Assembly (NCBI GenBank): GCA_017643365.1
Contig: JAEPNO010000007.1
Span: forward strand, 62,001 to 126,000
DNA length: 64,000 bases
Source: Balneolaceae bacterium
GTDB lineage: Bacteria; Bacteroidota; Rhodothermia; Balneolales; Balneolaceae
Direction: 5' to 3'
Below are positions 10,101 through 18,130 of this stretch, piece after piece. Made by a program: the position numbers and the translations under genes. The notes under the pieces were generated by a model, which was not told the DNA's origin, made no database searches, and was given only the letters and a program-made list of their open reading frames with translations. Within the stretch, counting starts at the first letter, position 1. Every line of letters starts with the position of its first letter.

Positions 10101-11896
10101 TTAATCGCCCAGTTGAAGCTGTGGTTGATTCCGTAATCACCAATTGTACTGGTCAACGTGTGTTGTTTAACAGTAGCCAAAGTTTCGATCCTGATGGGGA
10201 TGCATTCCGCGTGCAGTGGGATTTTGGAAATGGAAAAACTTCTGAAGAAGCAAACCCAACCCATGTGTATGAAACTCCCGGAGTTTACGAAGCTCGCTTA
10301 ACACTCGACGACGGCTTTTCAGGCATGCCATCTATCGCAAAAATTCCGGTGATTATTGAAGGCTCTCCGGTTGCAAAATTCTCGCTAGATGAAACCACCG
10401 TTTGTGTGAATTCCGCCATTCAGCTGGATGGAACTCAAAGTACCGATCCATCAGGCTCTCTCCCCTCTTTCAGTTGGGATTTAGGCGATGGCAACTCAGC
10501 CACAGGAGCGAAATATCAGCATGTATTTACTGAACCGGGCACCTATACTATCACACTTACCGTTGAAGGTTCGGGTTCCGGACAATGTGGTAATACCTCA
10601 CAAACTACTGCTGAAATAACCGTTATTGAAGGTCCTGAAGCCACATTTGAGCTCCCTGAATGGGTTGCACCGGGCGAGCCGGTTATCTTAGACGGCTCAG
10701 GCAGTTTTACCGAAGGTGGATTTAAAAATGCAACCTGGGTAATTGATACAGAAAGTGGTTCTCAGGAATTATCTGGCTTAACAGCTACGCACATATTTAA
10801 CGAACCGGGCGAATACTTTGTAACGCTGAATTTGGAAACCAATGCCGAAACAGATTGCAACACGGTTAGTCTTACCAAATCCATCAATGTAAATGCACCG
10901 CCGGTAATTAATTGGGATTTAGCAGAAAACGTCCCTGCCGGTAGCGATGTATTACTCGATGCCTTAAACAGCACCGATCCCGACGGCTTTATCAAAAAGT
11001 ACAAGTGGTACGTAGATGACGGCTTTGTGAGCTACAACGCAAGCGAACTCATTAAAGCGATCACCCCCGGTCGCCATAAAGTGACATTAGAAGTAACCGA
11101 CAACTCTAACGCTTCAAACAATTTCAAAACCATTGAGAAATACTTCTTCGCAAACAGCAGCCCGAAACCAACCATCGAAGCTCCGGCTACCGTTTTCCAA
11201 AATCAGACGGTAAACTTACGCTCAGGCTTGGCTCAGGATGCCGATGGCGATATCCTCACCACACGATGGAAATTGGACGGTGAATATCTGCCAACACCAA
11301 CTTTTGTAGCAAGTGATGCTCGAACTTACAAAGTTACGTTGATTCAGGACGACGGGCGTGGACTGGAAAACTCCGTGGATTCAACCATATTGGCTATTTC
11401 TCCGGTTAAAGCTCCAACCATCAATCCGTACTATCCTTCTAAAATTGCATTGGGTGGTGCCCTTTCGGTTGCTGAAATGAATATTGGCCAAAACTGGGCA
11501 TTTAAGAATCAAACTTTCTTTGAAGCTTCGTGGAGACCAACTACTGCCGGGGAAACTACTTTCACCTTAGCCTGGACTCCACAAGGTCAGTCTTTGGCTG
11601 AGCAAACCTTCCCAATCACCGTTGTTGAACCGTTGCAATTTACCCAACAGGCTACTCCGTTGATTCTGGAATGGAACCCGACCAACCCTACAGCCATATT
11701 AACGGCTCCATCGGTAAACCGTCCTGTTTCGGATGTTAAAATCGAATGGAAGCGCAATGGAGAGGTTATTGGGCAAGGAATGCAGATCAGCCCGGAATTG
11801 ATCAGAGGTCAAAACAGATTTACAATTGAAGTAACCGACCTGAAGGTTGCACAATCACGTCCTGTAAGAGTTGATCTTATTGTAACAACGCAGTAA
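7178..11896 (+). CDS. Giant secreted PKD-repeat protein
   Basis: Exported protein of 1572 residues, with a signal peptide MLKKIVLVAVFIASSISGFAQ-like in composition that ends around residue 21. After a unique N-terminal region of about 360 residues come about twelve tandem PKD-type beta-sandwich modules of roughly 80-90 residues, each opening with a Pro-x-Ala-like strand and carrying D(A/G)S.S.D.(D/E)G. Only a few keep the canonical signature: LWDFGDG, WDFGNG, WDLGDG and WRFDDG. The rest are diverged (for example FTWLVNG, YDWIVNG). No catalytic domain, lipobox or type IX sorting domain is recognised. PKD proteins usually act as surface adhesins or scaffolds. It is the last gene of the kinase-FecR-PKD operon, and a hairpin follows the stop. 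Confidence 0.82.
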   Translation: MLKKIVLVAVFIASSISGFAQEMYFSISGTNVEVASGDERNQYDIWIKPIAGSEAGSIQIFDAGLGGAVDLITQESANTSTNFALFNFDDVYTISGNTVVPKNSDATALNNLVTTDEERFKNRWVPLSSVQSTGNGYIIRVSADDGDDVNSFNFRVVSSTGQILGPDAWKIIAIDLSIGVYRSTKNTVYQLKPYFAANDYSSPALRVNGEEDSEVRKIDSFGNIYALNETELPFSKFGITNTWGIQFTGSDQWLNTLTVYGVDNPVLWEFEPIALSGFSNPELSISEVEATTACTDKTFELSGVDFSNSDLNRALWVLNDAQLTTGGRPTISFEDRGQIPLEILIPNDRSYYPEYWAYQQIVFVNTPPIAELSAPKQILSPSEELILDASESYDLEGQEIEFTWLVNGTRRGSGPTFRFLNTVSGRYTITVQVSDGGSSVNCSISEKSVDIRVNTQPYAEIIVPAVSGTDEPITITVQNASDSDSDNLTYNWAGLGVPPNSSGTSITVQHAQPGVYPVRLTIDDNTGSQNATYTVNRVYEINAAPEPSFSIPENIAPGDIVTLNAMESSDPNMDDLAYSWSLDGQIIASSEITTLSLDEPGDFNVTLTVDDQRGASNSSQSLTQVIHVNAPPTPVISAVPITSKANVEFAANQSTDVESEIQSYLWDFGDGNRASGPQVSHTYQNTGTYTVKLTVDDGASLANSVQSSEHVIVVNSYPKASFFAPTVVGPGEPFTVDGTASTDAEGEISRYDWIVNGAPTTSGPQATLQLDSPGLHTVGLSVSDNSGFEEAKGFSAQQIRVNESPVARWRTEPVDLVPNTEIKFIADLSFDNDGEIDRYIWRFDDGTEIRGETIQRFFEEGGQKGFTLTVVDNDGVGNSSSTVSGTVNVNHQPYIVTESMVRSNSLDVRLDASESYDLDNDALIFEWTLPDGSKRRESAFTWKAPQPGVHLIGLTVSDGLSLGNSSVSESITVMVNRPVEAVVDSVITNCTGQRVLFNSSQSFDPDGDAFRVQWDFGNGKTSEEANPTHVYETPGVYEARLTLDDGFSGMPSIAKIPVIIEGSPVAKFSLDETTVCVNSAIQLDGTQSTDPSGSLPSFSWDLGDGNSATGAKYQHVFTEPGTYTITLTVEGSGSGQCGNTSQTTAEITVIEGPEATFELPEWVAPGEPVILDGSGSFTEGGFKNATWVIDTESGSQELSGLTATHIFNEPGEYFVTLNLETNAETDCNTVSLTKSINVNAPPVINWDLAENVPAGSDVLLDALNSTDPDGFIKKYKWYVDDGFVSYNASELIKAITPGRHKVTLEVTDNSNASNNFKTIEKYFFANSSPKPTIEAPATVFQNQTVNLRSGLAQDADGDILTTRWKLDGEYLPTPTFVASDARTYKVTLIQDDGRGLENSVDSTILAISPVKAPTINPYYPSKIALGGALSVAEMNIGQNWAFKNQTFFEASWRPTTAGETTFTLAWTPQGQSLAEQTFPITVVEPLQFTQQATPLILEWNPTNPTAILTAPSVNRPVSDVKIEWKRNGEVIGQGMQISPELIRGQNRFTIEVTDLKVAQSRPVRVDLIVTTQ

Positions 11897-11920
11897 GATC
11901 AACCACTTGTAGGTCAACTG

Positions 11921-11957
11921 CCACCTTTCATATGAAATGAAAAGGTGGTAATTTTTG
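11921..11957 (+). terminator. Probable Rho-independent terminator
   Basis: CCACCTTTCAT pairs with ATGAAAAGGTGG (one bulged A), followed by TAATTTTT. It sits 24 bp after the PKD gene stop and before trkA, closing the kinase-FecR-PKD operon. Confidence 0.7.
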
Positions 11958-11985
11958 GATTGTTTTCTAACCTAGATCTAATCAT

Positions 11986-13338
11986 TTGAAGATTGTCATA
12001 ATCGGTGCCGGCGAAATTGGATACGACCTCGCAAGCGTATTATCCAAAGAAAAACACGACGTCACCGTAGTAGATCACCACAAAGAATGCCTCTCCAAAG
12101 CCGGTGACACCCTCGACGTTTTAACCGTTGTTGGTAATGCGACTTCGGGCAAAGATTTGGTGCGAGCCGGAGTTAAAAATGCCGATATCCTTATCTCGGT
12201 TACCAGTGTGGATGAAGTGAACATCATCACCGCGATGATGGGCAAACGCCTCGGGGCTAAAATGGTGATTGCCAGAGTGAGAAGCGATGAATTCTCCCAT
12301 AAAAATGCTCCACTCACCCCTAAAGATCTTGGAATAGATGTGATGATTCATCCGGAGCTTTCTGCAGCCAGTGAGATCGCCCATTTGTTAAAGCGATCGG
12401 CCGCTTCCGATGTCATTAATCTGGCAGAAAACCGTATGCAGTTGATTGGCATCCGATTAGATAAAAACTCGCCGCTGATCGGGAAATCACTGATTGAATA
12501 CGCTTCAGAATACTCCAATTTTACCTTTCGGGTAGTAGCAATCGGTCGGCGCGGACTTACTCTTATCCCAAAAGGTCCGGTTAAATTACAGGCTTTCGAT
12601 CAGATTTTTGTGCTGGCTAAAACCGAGGATATTCCGAAAATTGTTGAAACTACCGGAAAAAAAGAAACGGAACTCAATCGAATTATGATTGCAGGCGGCT
12701 CAGCCATTGGATCGATGATCGCTCGTATTTTATGTGGCGATACTACTAAAAACTGGTCGATTAAACTCATAGAGCCCGATTACGAAACGGCAGAAGAACT
12801 CGCTATCGAGCTTAAAAACGCCATGATTTTGCACGGCAATCCTACCGATCCCGATTTGCTGGCCACCGAAGGCATCACCGACATGGACGCCTTTATCGCC
12901 GTAACCGACGACGAGGAATCGAACATCATTTCGTGCCTGATGGCTAAACATCTGGACGTTAAAAAGACCGTGGCTTTGGTTTCCAAACCGGATTTCATCC
13001 CGCTAAGCCAAACCATCGGTTTAGATGCCGTCATCAACAAGAAAGTGGCTGCATCCAACGAAATTCACCGTTACGTTCGCCAGGGAAATGTGATCTCCGT
13101 AACCGAGTTGAGAGGCATAAATGCGGAAGTGATCGAATTAAAAGCCGGAGCAAAATCGAAAGTAGTAGGCAAGCCGGTTAAGAAATTGAAGTTGCCCGAA
13201 GCCTGCGTGATTGGCGGGGTTTTGTGCAACGGAGATGTAGAAATTGCCACCGGAGACACCGTTATTAAAGCCAACGACCGCGTGATGGTGTTCTGCCTGC
13301 CAAATGCGGTCGACAAAGTAACCCAGCTTTTTAAATAA
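11986..13338 (+). CDS. trkA: Trk potassium transport regulatory NAD-binding protein TrkA
   Basis: Peripheral cytoplasmic subunit that gates TrkH-type K+ uptake by binding NAD(H) or ATP. Its 450 residues hold two tandem RCK_N/RCK_C units. The first Rossmann motif is IIGAGEIGYDLA at the very N-terminus with the acidic VVDHH strand end. The second is IAGGSAIGSMIA at about residue 230, with LIEPD. The start is TTG at 11986: the Rossmann strand begins at codon 2 and no in-frame ATG or GTG lies close upstream, so the rare start is well supported. The stop overlaps the trkH ATG (TAATG), giving translational coupling with the channel subunit. Confidence 0.95.
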   Translation: MKIVIIGAGEIGYDLASVLSKEKHDVTVVDHHKECLSKAGDTLDVLTVVGNATSGKDLVRAGVKNADILISVTSVDEVNIITAMMGKRLGAKMVIARVRSDEFSHKNAPLTPKDLGIDVMIHPELSAASEIAHLLKRSAASDVINLAENRMQLIGIRLDKNSPLIGKSLIEYASEYSNFTFRVVAIGRRGLTLIPKGPVKLQAFDQIFVLAKTEDIPKIVETTGKKETELNRIMIAGGSAIGSMIARILCGDTTKNWSIKLIEPDYETAEELAIELKNAMILHGNPTDPDLLATEGITDMDAFIAVTDDEESNIISCLMAKHLDVKKTVALVSKPDFIPLSQTIGLDAVINKKVAASNEIHRYVRQGNVISVTELRGINAEVIELKAGAKSKVVGKPVKKLKLPEACVIGGVLCNGDVEIATGDTVIKANDRVMVFCLPNAVDKVTQLFK

Positions 13339-14852
13339 TGCTGAAAAGCCCTATAAGTTCGCTCAATCGCCCAAAAATAGACTTCCCCATTGTTTTAGGG
13401 ATACTGGGAGCATTTATCTTTTTTATGGGCTTTGCGCTCATCCTGCCCCTCATTATCGATCTGGTGTACAGCGAACATCACTGGGATTCGTGGCTGATTT
13501 CTGCCGGCATTTCTTTTGGATTGGGAGGCACACTTTGGTATTTCTTCAAACCCAAACATGAGTTACGCATCCGTGAAGGCTTTCTGGTGGTAAGCGGCAC
13601 CTGGCTAATGCTTTCTTTAGTTGGAGCGTTACCTTTCATAATTGCCGGAATCCTTCCCTCCTACACCGACGCCGTGTTCGAAACCATGAGCGGACTCACA
13701 ACCACGGGCTCCACCATCATGGGCGGAACTACTTCCGATGGCTTCCAAAACCCGATGATCGAAGATCTGCCCAAAAGTTTTTTATTCTGGCGATCGCTGG
13801 CCCATTGGCTGGGCGGAATGGGAATTATCGTGCTTTCGCTGGCTATTTTGCCTTTGCTGGGCATTGGCGGGATGCAGCTTTTTCAGGCCGAATCGCCCGG
13901 ACCAACCACCGATAAACTTACGCCTCGCGTTCAGGAAACGGCCAAATTATTGTGGGTGGTGTACTTCGCTTTTACTATGGCCGAGTTTCTTTTGCTGTGG
14001 GTGCATCCTTCTATGGATTGGTTCGATGCCCTCAACCACGCTTTTGCCACTTTAGCCACCGGCGGTTTTTCTACCAAAAACGCCAGTGTGCAGGGCTTCG
14101 ATTCTGCCTATATCGATGCGATCATTACTTTATTTATGTTTTTGGCAGGGATTAACTTTGCCATGCATTTCCGACTGATTAACGGCGACCGCGAATCCTT
14201 TTTTAATAACCGGGAAACTCGTTTCTACACCTTAATCACCTTCATCGGTATTGTGGGGATCACTTTTTCTTTGTGGTTTTTTGATGGTCGTTCGATTCTT
14301 GATGCCATCCGATACGGTTCTTTTCAGGTGGTAGCCATTGTAACCACCACAGGTTTTGGCACCGACGATTACGAACTCTGGTACAGCTTTGGGGCCTTCT
14401 TTCTGTTTCTGCTCTTTTTTACCGGCGGAAGTTCCGGCTCAACCGGCGGTGGGATTAAAATGATTCGCTGGATGATTTTGATCCGGAATACCGGTCGCGA
14501 GATTAAACAAATTATCCACCCGAAAGCCATTCTTCCCGTGCGCATTGGCGAGCGCGCCATCGATGCCAACATCCAACGCACAGTGCTTAGCTTCTTTATT
14601 CTCTACATGTTTATTTTCGGATTGGGGGCTTTCATTATTTCCTTGTTTGGCTATGATATGATGAGCTCCATCGGGGCAAGCATCGCCGCACTGGGCAACG
14701 TTGGTCCTGGCTGGGGCGAATTCGGTCCCACCGATAGCTTCGCACAAATGCCTTATCTGGCAAAATGGGTACTCATTTCTTTAATGATGATCGGCCGACT
14801 CGAAATCTTCACCGTGCTCATTATCTTCTCCCCTGCTTTTTGGAAACAGTAG
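13338..14852 (+). CDS. trkH: TrkH-family potassium uptake channel
   Basis: Integral membrane subunit of the Trk K+ uptake system, 504 residues, with four repeated M1-P-M2 pore units. Selectivity-filter-like segments are visible: SGLTTTGSTI, ATGGFST, TTTGFGTDD and ALGNVGPGWG. The GGSSGSTGGGIKMIRW loop between the third and fourth units is typical of the family and controls gating. The start ATG overlaps the trkA stop by one base, so the two subunits are made together. The gene is G+C-richer than the accessory region that begins right after its stop. Confidence 0.96.
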   Translation: MLKSPISSLNRPKIDFPIVLGILGAFIFFMGFALILPLIIDLVYSEHHWDSWLISAGISFGLGGTLWYFFKPKHELRIREGFLVVSGTWLMLSLVGALPFIIAGILPSYTDAVFETMSGLTTTGSTIMGGTTSDGFQNPMIEDLPKSFLFWRSLAHWLGGMGIIVLSLAILPLLGIGGMQLFQAESPGPTTDKLTPRVQETAKLLWVVYFAFTMAEFLLLWVHPSMDWFDALNHAFATLATGGFSTKNASVQGFDSAYIDAIITLFMFLAGINFAMHFRLINGDRESFFNNRETRFYTLITFIGIVGITFSLWFFDGRSILDAIRYGSFQVVAIVTTTGFGTDDYELWYSFGAFFLFLLFFTGGSSGSTGGGIKMIRWMILIRNTGREIKQIIHPKAILPVRIGERAIDANIQRTVLSFFILYMFIFGLGAFIISLFGYDMMSSIGASIAALGNVGPGWGEFGPTDSFAQMPYLAKWVLISLMMIGRLEIFTVLIIFSPAFWKQ

Positions 14853-15304
14853 GGTTAGTTTTGAGTGATGAGTTTTGAGTTTTTAGTTGTGATCAACTAC
14901 GCACATATGCGCTTCGTTGATTAAAAGCGGTGAGCAAGATAATTGCATGCCTTTCTATATTTCTAACTCATTTATTCTTTAGCAAGATCAGATTTTCGCC
15001 ATACTTCTTAAGCATATGCTGAGTTTCCCATTTTGATATTAAATCAATTTTATTCACTTTATCCCCAACTAGTAGTACTAAATAAAAAACCACTTACCGA
15101 AGAAATAGGGATAAACTGAACTTAGTTCATTTCACACTGCTATTTTACATATTTCAAGCCAAGCACTAAATCAGCGAATTTATTTTTTCAAAATGTTTCA
15201 TCCAAAGCCTAAAAAATAAGAGAGCTATTTAATTCCAACGTTTGCATATACCAAAGTAATTTTTATATTTTGTCAAATAATGACAAGTATAAATTTGCAA
15301 GTCA
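14853..15304. other. A+T-rich intergenic stretch at the left edge of the accessory region
   Basis: No convincing gene. Just after trkH there is a low-complexity run with TTTTGAGT repeated twice (14867-14883). On the minus strand a short open frame of 41 codons (14968-15093, GTG start) encodes a peptide ending YGENLILLKNK; it may be a decayed gene fragment but has no recognisable homology. Base composition turns sharply A+T-rich here, marking the left boundary of the acquired restriction-modification segment. The last 40 bases hold the promoter described separately. Confidence 0.5.
15268..15300 (+). promoter_or_regulatory. Promoter of the restriction-modification operon with an embedded palindromic operator
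   Basis: A TTG (15270-15272) and TAAATTTG (15290-15297) are 17 nt apart, an exact match to the Bacteroidota -33/-7 pattern TTG and TAnnTTTG. Between them is the perfect inverted repeat TTGTCA-AATAA-TGACAA (15270-15286), which overlaps the -33 element. Transcription predicted 5-7 nt after the -7 box would begin at or next to the ATG at 15305, giving a leaderless or near-leaderless mRNA. The palindrome is the likely operator for the XRE protein encoded immediately downstream. Confidence 0.6.
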
Positions 15305-15646
15305 ATGAAAGAAAGCTTTGGAAAATATATTCGCAGACTTAGAAATGAAATGGGCTTGACCCTAACTCAATTAGGAGCAGAATTAAGTCTCGATTCTGCT
15401 AATCTCAGCAAGATTGAAAATGGAAAAAGAGAATTTGACGAGAAAAGGCTTGTCAAATTAGCAGAGGTTTTCGATTTAGATTTAGAAAAACTGAAAACAG
15501 AATTTTTTAGCGATTTATTTGCAAAAAAACTTTACGAAAGCAATTGTTCAATTGAAGCGCTAATGGTAGCAGAGGAAAAGATCAAATATCTCATCCAGAA
15601 TAATGCAAAACAAGGAACTCTAAAATTAGACAAAGAAAATGATTGA
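15305..15646 (+). CDS. XRE-family helix-turn-helix regulator of the restriction-modification operon
   Basis: DNA-binding protein of 113 residues. Residues about 7-62 form a classic XRE/Cro helix-turn-helix (LRNEMGLTLTQLGAELSL, then SANLSKIENGKR, where SKIENG is the end of the recognition helix). The C-terminal 50 residues are helical and may mediate dimerisation. By position it resembles controller proteins of type II systems, although those are usually about 80 residues. It probably binds the TTGTCA-N5-TGACAA palindrome in its own promoter. The gene overlaps the first methyltransferase by 8 bp (ATGATTGA), so regulator and methylase levels are coupled. Confidence 0.85.
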   Translation: MKESFGKYIRRLRNEMGLTLTQLGAELSLDSANLSKIENGKREFDEKRLVKLAEVFDLDLEKLKTEFFSDLFAKKLYESNCSIEALMVAEEKIKYLIQNNAKQGTLKLDKEND

Positions 15647-17024
15647 GTTTTACAGAAAGCATTTTGAAACAAACTATAGAGCTAAAGTAAAACAGTTGAT
15701 TTTAGACATTGAGAGACTTCTGGAATTAGAGAATATTTATATATCACAATATGACGACCCAATTTTGTTTAATGAATTCAAGCATAACTTATCCGACAAA
15801 CAATGGCAACGGATTAATCAACTCTACAATACTCTATATCAAAATAAAAATAAAATCTCAAAGACCTTAAATAAGTTTATCAACAAAACAGAAAGTTTCC
15901 AAAAGTGCCAACTAACATTCATTGACACCTTTGCAGGTTGTGGTGGGTTAAGTTTGGGTCTTATGAAAAATGGGTTTAAACCTGTTTTAATAAACGAAAT
16001 AGAACCTAAGTTTTTAGAGACTTATTATTTTAATCACGATATAAAATTAGAAGATTACCATTGTGGCGATATTAAAGATATTGCCGATAGCGATAAACTG
16101 CCAAAAGTAGATTTAGTAGTTGGCGGTCCACCTTGTCAAGGTTTTTCTATGGCAAATCGCCAGCGAATTCTTGATGACCCAAGAAACAGACTCTACAAAT
16201 ACTTCTTGAAGTTGCTATCAAATGCAAGACCAAAGTTTTTCATCATGGAAAACGTTAAAGGAATGATGAACAAATCTGACGAAATTTTAGAAAATTTCAA
16301 GGCCACTATTGGCGATGACTATTCAATTGATATAGTATTGCTTAATGCTAAAGAATTCGGAATTCCACAAAATCGGGAAAGGGTTTTTGTAATTGGAAGT
16401 AGAATAAAATCTGTAGATGCAAAGCGGATAGTAGAGGATATCTTAAAATCAAAGATTAATTATACTGAGAAACCAATCAAAGATGCATTATTTGGACTTC
16501 CAACTTTAGAACCTAAACGTATAAAAAATAAAAGAGGAATCGAAAACGATAAAGTCGGCTATAAATTTCGCCTAAATGGTTTTCCTCAAAACGATTTCCT
16601 CAAAGATATAAATAATGAGCAACACATTGACTATTTGGCAAATCACACTAATAGATACAACAATGATAGAGACATAGAAATCTTTAACAAATTACCTCAA
16701 GGTGCCAATTCCCTTCACAGCTCGATAAAAGATATAATGCCATACAGTAATCGGAACCATATGTTTAAGGATAAGTACTTTAAACTCGAAGAAAATAAAG
16801 TTTCTAAAACAATTACATCACATATGCGACTTGACTGTAATATGTACATCCACCCAAATCAGCCAAGAGGTCTAAGTCCAAGAGAAGCGTCAAGAATACA
16901 AACATTCCCAGACGATTACATTTTTATGGGGGCTAACAATACTTGGTACGCTCAAATTGGAAATGCAGTTCCAGTAAAACTTGCAGAAATCATTGGCAAA
17001 CACATTATAAAACATATAAACTAA
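15639..17024 (+). CDS. DNA cytosine-5 methyltransferase (first of pair)
   Basis: Type II m5C methyltransferase of 461 residues that transfers methyl from S-adenosylmethionine to cytosine C5. Motif I is DTFAGCGGLSLG at about residue 96. Motif IV is GGPPCQGFS with the catalytic Cys166. Motif VI is MENVKGM and motif VIII is PQNRERVFVIG. Motif X is QIGNAVPVKLAEIIGKHI. The first 90 residues are an extra, mostly helical N-terminal segment before motif I, unusual for a minimal methylase and perhaps involved in target recognition or partner contacts. It begins inside the XRE gene and is followed 5 bp later by a second, different m5C methyltransferase. Confidence 0.95.
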   Translation: MIEFYRKHFETNYRAKVKQLILDIERLLELENIYISQYDDPILFNEFKHNLSDKQWQRINQLYNTLYQNKNKISKTLNKFINKTESFQKCQLTFIDTFAGCGGLSLGLMKNGFKPVLINEIEPKFLETYYFNHDIKLEDYHCGDIKDIADSDKLPKVDLVVGGPPCQGFSMANRQRILDDPRNRLYKYFLKLLSNARPKFFIMENVKGMMNKSDEILENFKATIGDDYSIDIVLLNAKEFGIPQNRERVFVIGSRIKSVDAKRIVEDILKSKINYTEKPIKDALFGLPTLEPKRIKNKRGIENDKVGYKFRLNGFPQNDFLKDINNEQHIDYLANHTNRYNNDRDIEIFNKLPQGANSLHSSIKDIMPYSNRNHMFKDKYFKLEENKVSKTITSHMRLDCNMYIHPNQPRGLSPREASRIQTFPDDYIFMGANNTWYAQIGNAVPVKLAEIIGKHIIKHIN

Positions 17025-17029
17025 GACTT

Positions 17030-18127
17030 ATGAACCCAACTCTTAAACATTTAGAATTATTTGCTGGAATCGGTGGTTTTAGAAAAGCAATTGATCTTTT
17101 TTGCGAAGACAATAATATAAAGGCTGATTGTGTTGGCTTTTCGGAGAAAGACAAATATGCTAACTTAACTTACAAGTCAAACTTTAATACCTCAGGCGAA
17201 ATTGAAATTGGCGATATTTCAGAGTTTGCTACTGACAGAACTAAGATTGAAAACCTTCCAGATTTTGACCTTTTGACTGGTGGTTTTCCCTGTCAAGCGT
17301 TCAGTATGATGGGAAAGAAAAAAGGGTTTGAAGATGCAAGAGGTAATTTGTTTTATTCAATCATAAATATTTTGGAAATTAAAAAACCAAAATATGTACT
17401 TCTTGAAAATGTGCGGAACCTTAAAACACACGATAGTGGTAAAACATTTGCGGAAATTGTCCGGTCATTGGAAAAAGATGCAGGATATAATGTAACATCA
17501 GATATTTTCAATACAGCAGAATTTGGATTACCTCAAAATCGCAGACGCATCTTCATTTTTGCCGTTAGAAAAGATCTTCAACCTAACTTTATGAAAGTTA
17601 AAATGCCTAAAGATTTGGTTGTGCAAAAAGCAAGCAAACTAAATGGGTCAACAAGTCTTTATAAATATCAAAATGTTTTAGATGGGTTGTTAGAAAAAGA
17701 AGTTGATGAAAAATATTACTTATCAGAAAGAATAAAACCTACAATATTGGCAAACGGAAGCAAAAACTTCAAATCGAATTCTGAAATAAATCAACTTATA
17801 GCTCGTCCACTTACTGCCACAATGGTAAAAATGCACAGAGCCTGTCAAGACAATTATTACTCAGACGAATTTCTAAATAGCGATAATCCATTAGATTACT
17901 TAAACCTCAATTTTACAAAAGAAGAACAAGCACGTCATAAAATTCGTAAATTGACACCTCTTGAGGCATTAAAACTTCAAGGTTTTGATGAAGACTTTTT
18001 TTACAATGCTAAAAAAGCAGGAGTAAGTAATCATCAACTTTACAAACAAGCTGGAAATGCAGTAAGTGTTAACACGGTATACTCAATTATTGACTTTCTA
18101 TTTGGAAAAAAACTAATGAAACTATAG
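17030..18127 (+). CDS. DNA cytosine-5 methyltransferase (second of pair)
   Basis: Second m5C methyltransferase, 365 residues from the ATG at 17030, which starts 6 nt after the previous stop; longer upstream readings overlap the first gene and are rejected. Motif I is LFAGIGGFRKA. Motif IV is GGFPCQAFS with Cys88. Motif VI is LENVRNL, motif VIII is PQNRRRIFIFA and motif X is QAGNAVSVNTVYSII. It is clearly not a duplicate of the preceding enzyme: there is no N-terminal extension and motifs I and VIII differ. Two m5C methylases beside one nuclease usually mean an asymmetric or strand-specific recognition site, each enzyme protecting one strand. The nuclease gene starts 3 bp downstream. Confidence 0.95.
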   Translation: MNPTLKHLELFAGIGGFRKAIDLFCEDNNIKADCVGFSEKDKYANLTYKSNFNTSGEIEIGDISEFATDRTKIENLPDFDLLTGGFPCQAFSMMGKKKGFEDARGNLFYSIINILEIKKPKYVLLENVRNLKTHDSGKTFAEIVRSLEKDAGYNVTSDIFNTAEFGLPQNRRRIFIFAVRKDLQPNFMKVKMPKDLVVQKASKLNGSTSLYKYQNVLDGLLEKEVDEKYYLSERIKPTILANGSKNFKSNSEINQLIARPLTATMVKMHRACQDNYYSDEFLNSDNPLDYLNLNFTKEEQARHKIRKLTPLEALKLQGFDEDFFYNAKKAGVSNHQLYKQAGNAVSVNTVYSIIDFLFGKKLMKL

Positions 18128-18130
18128 CAA

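Noticed and set aside
14968-15093. A 41-codon minus-strand frame that reads like the end of a protein
   Set aside because: Too short, GTG start, no family, no Shine-Dalgarno; kept only as a comment in the intergenic entry.
16943-17029. Longer N-terminus for the second methyltransferase
   Set aside because: It would lie inside the first methyltransferase in another frame, and the ATG at 17030 is directly followed by motif I at the expected distance.
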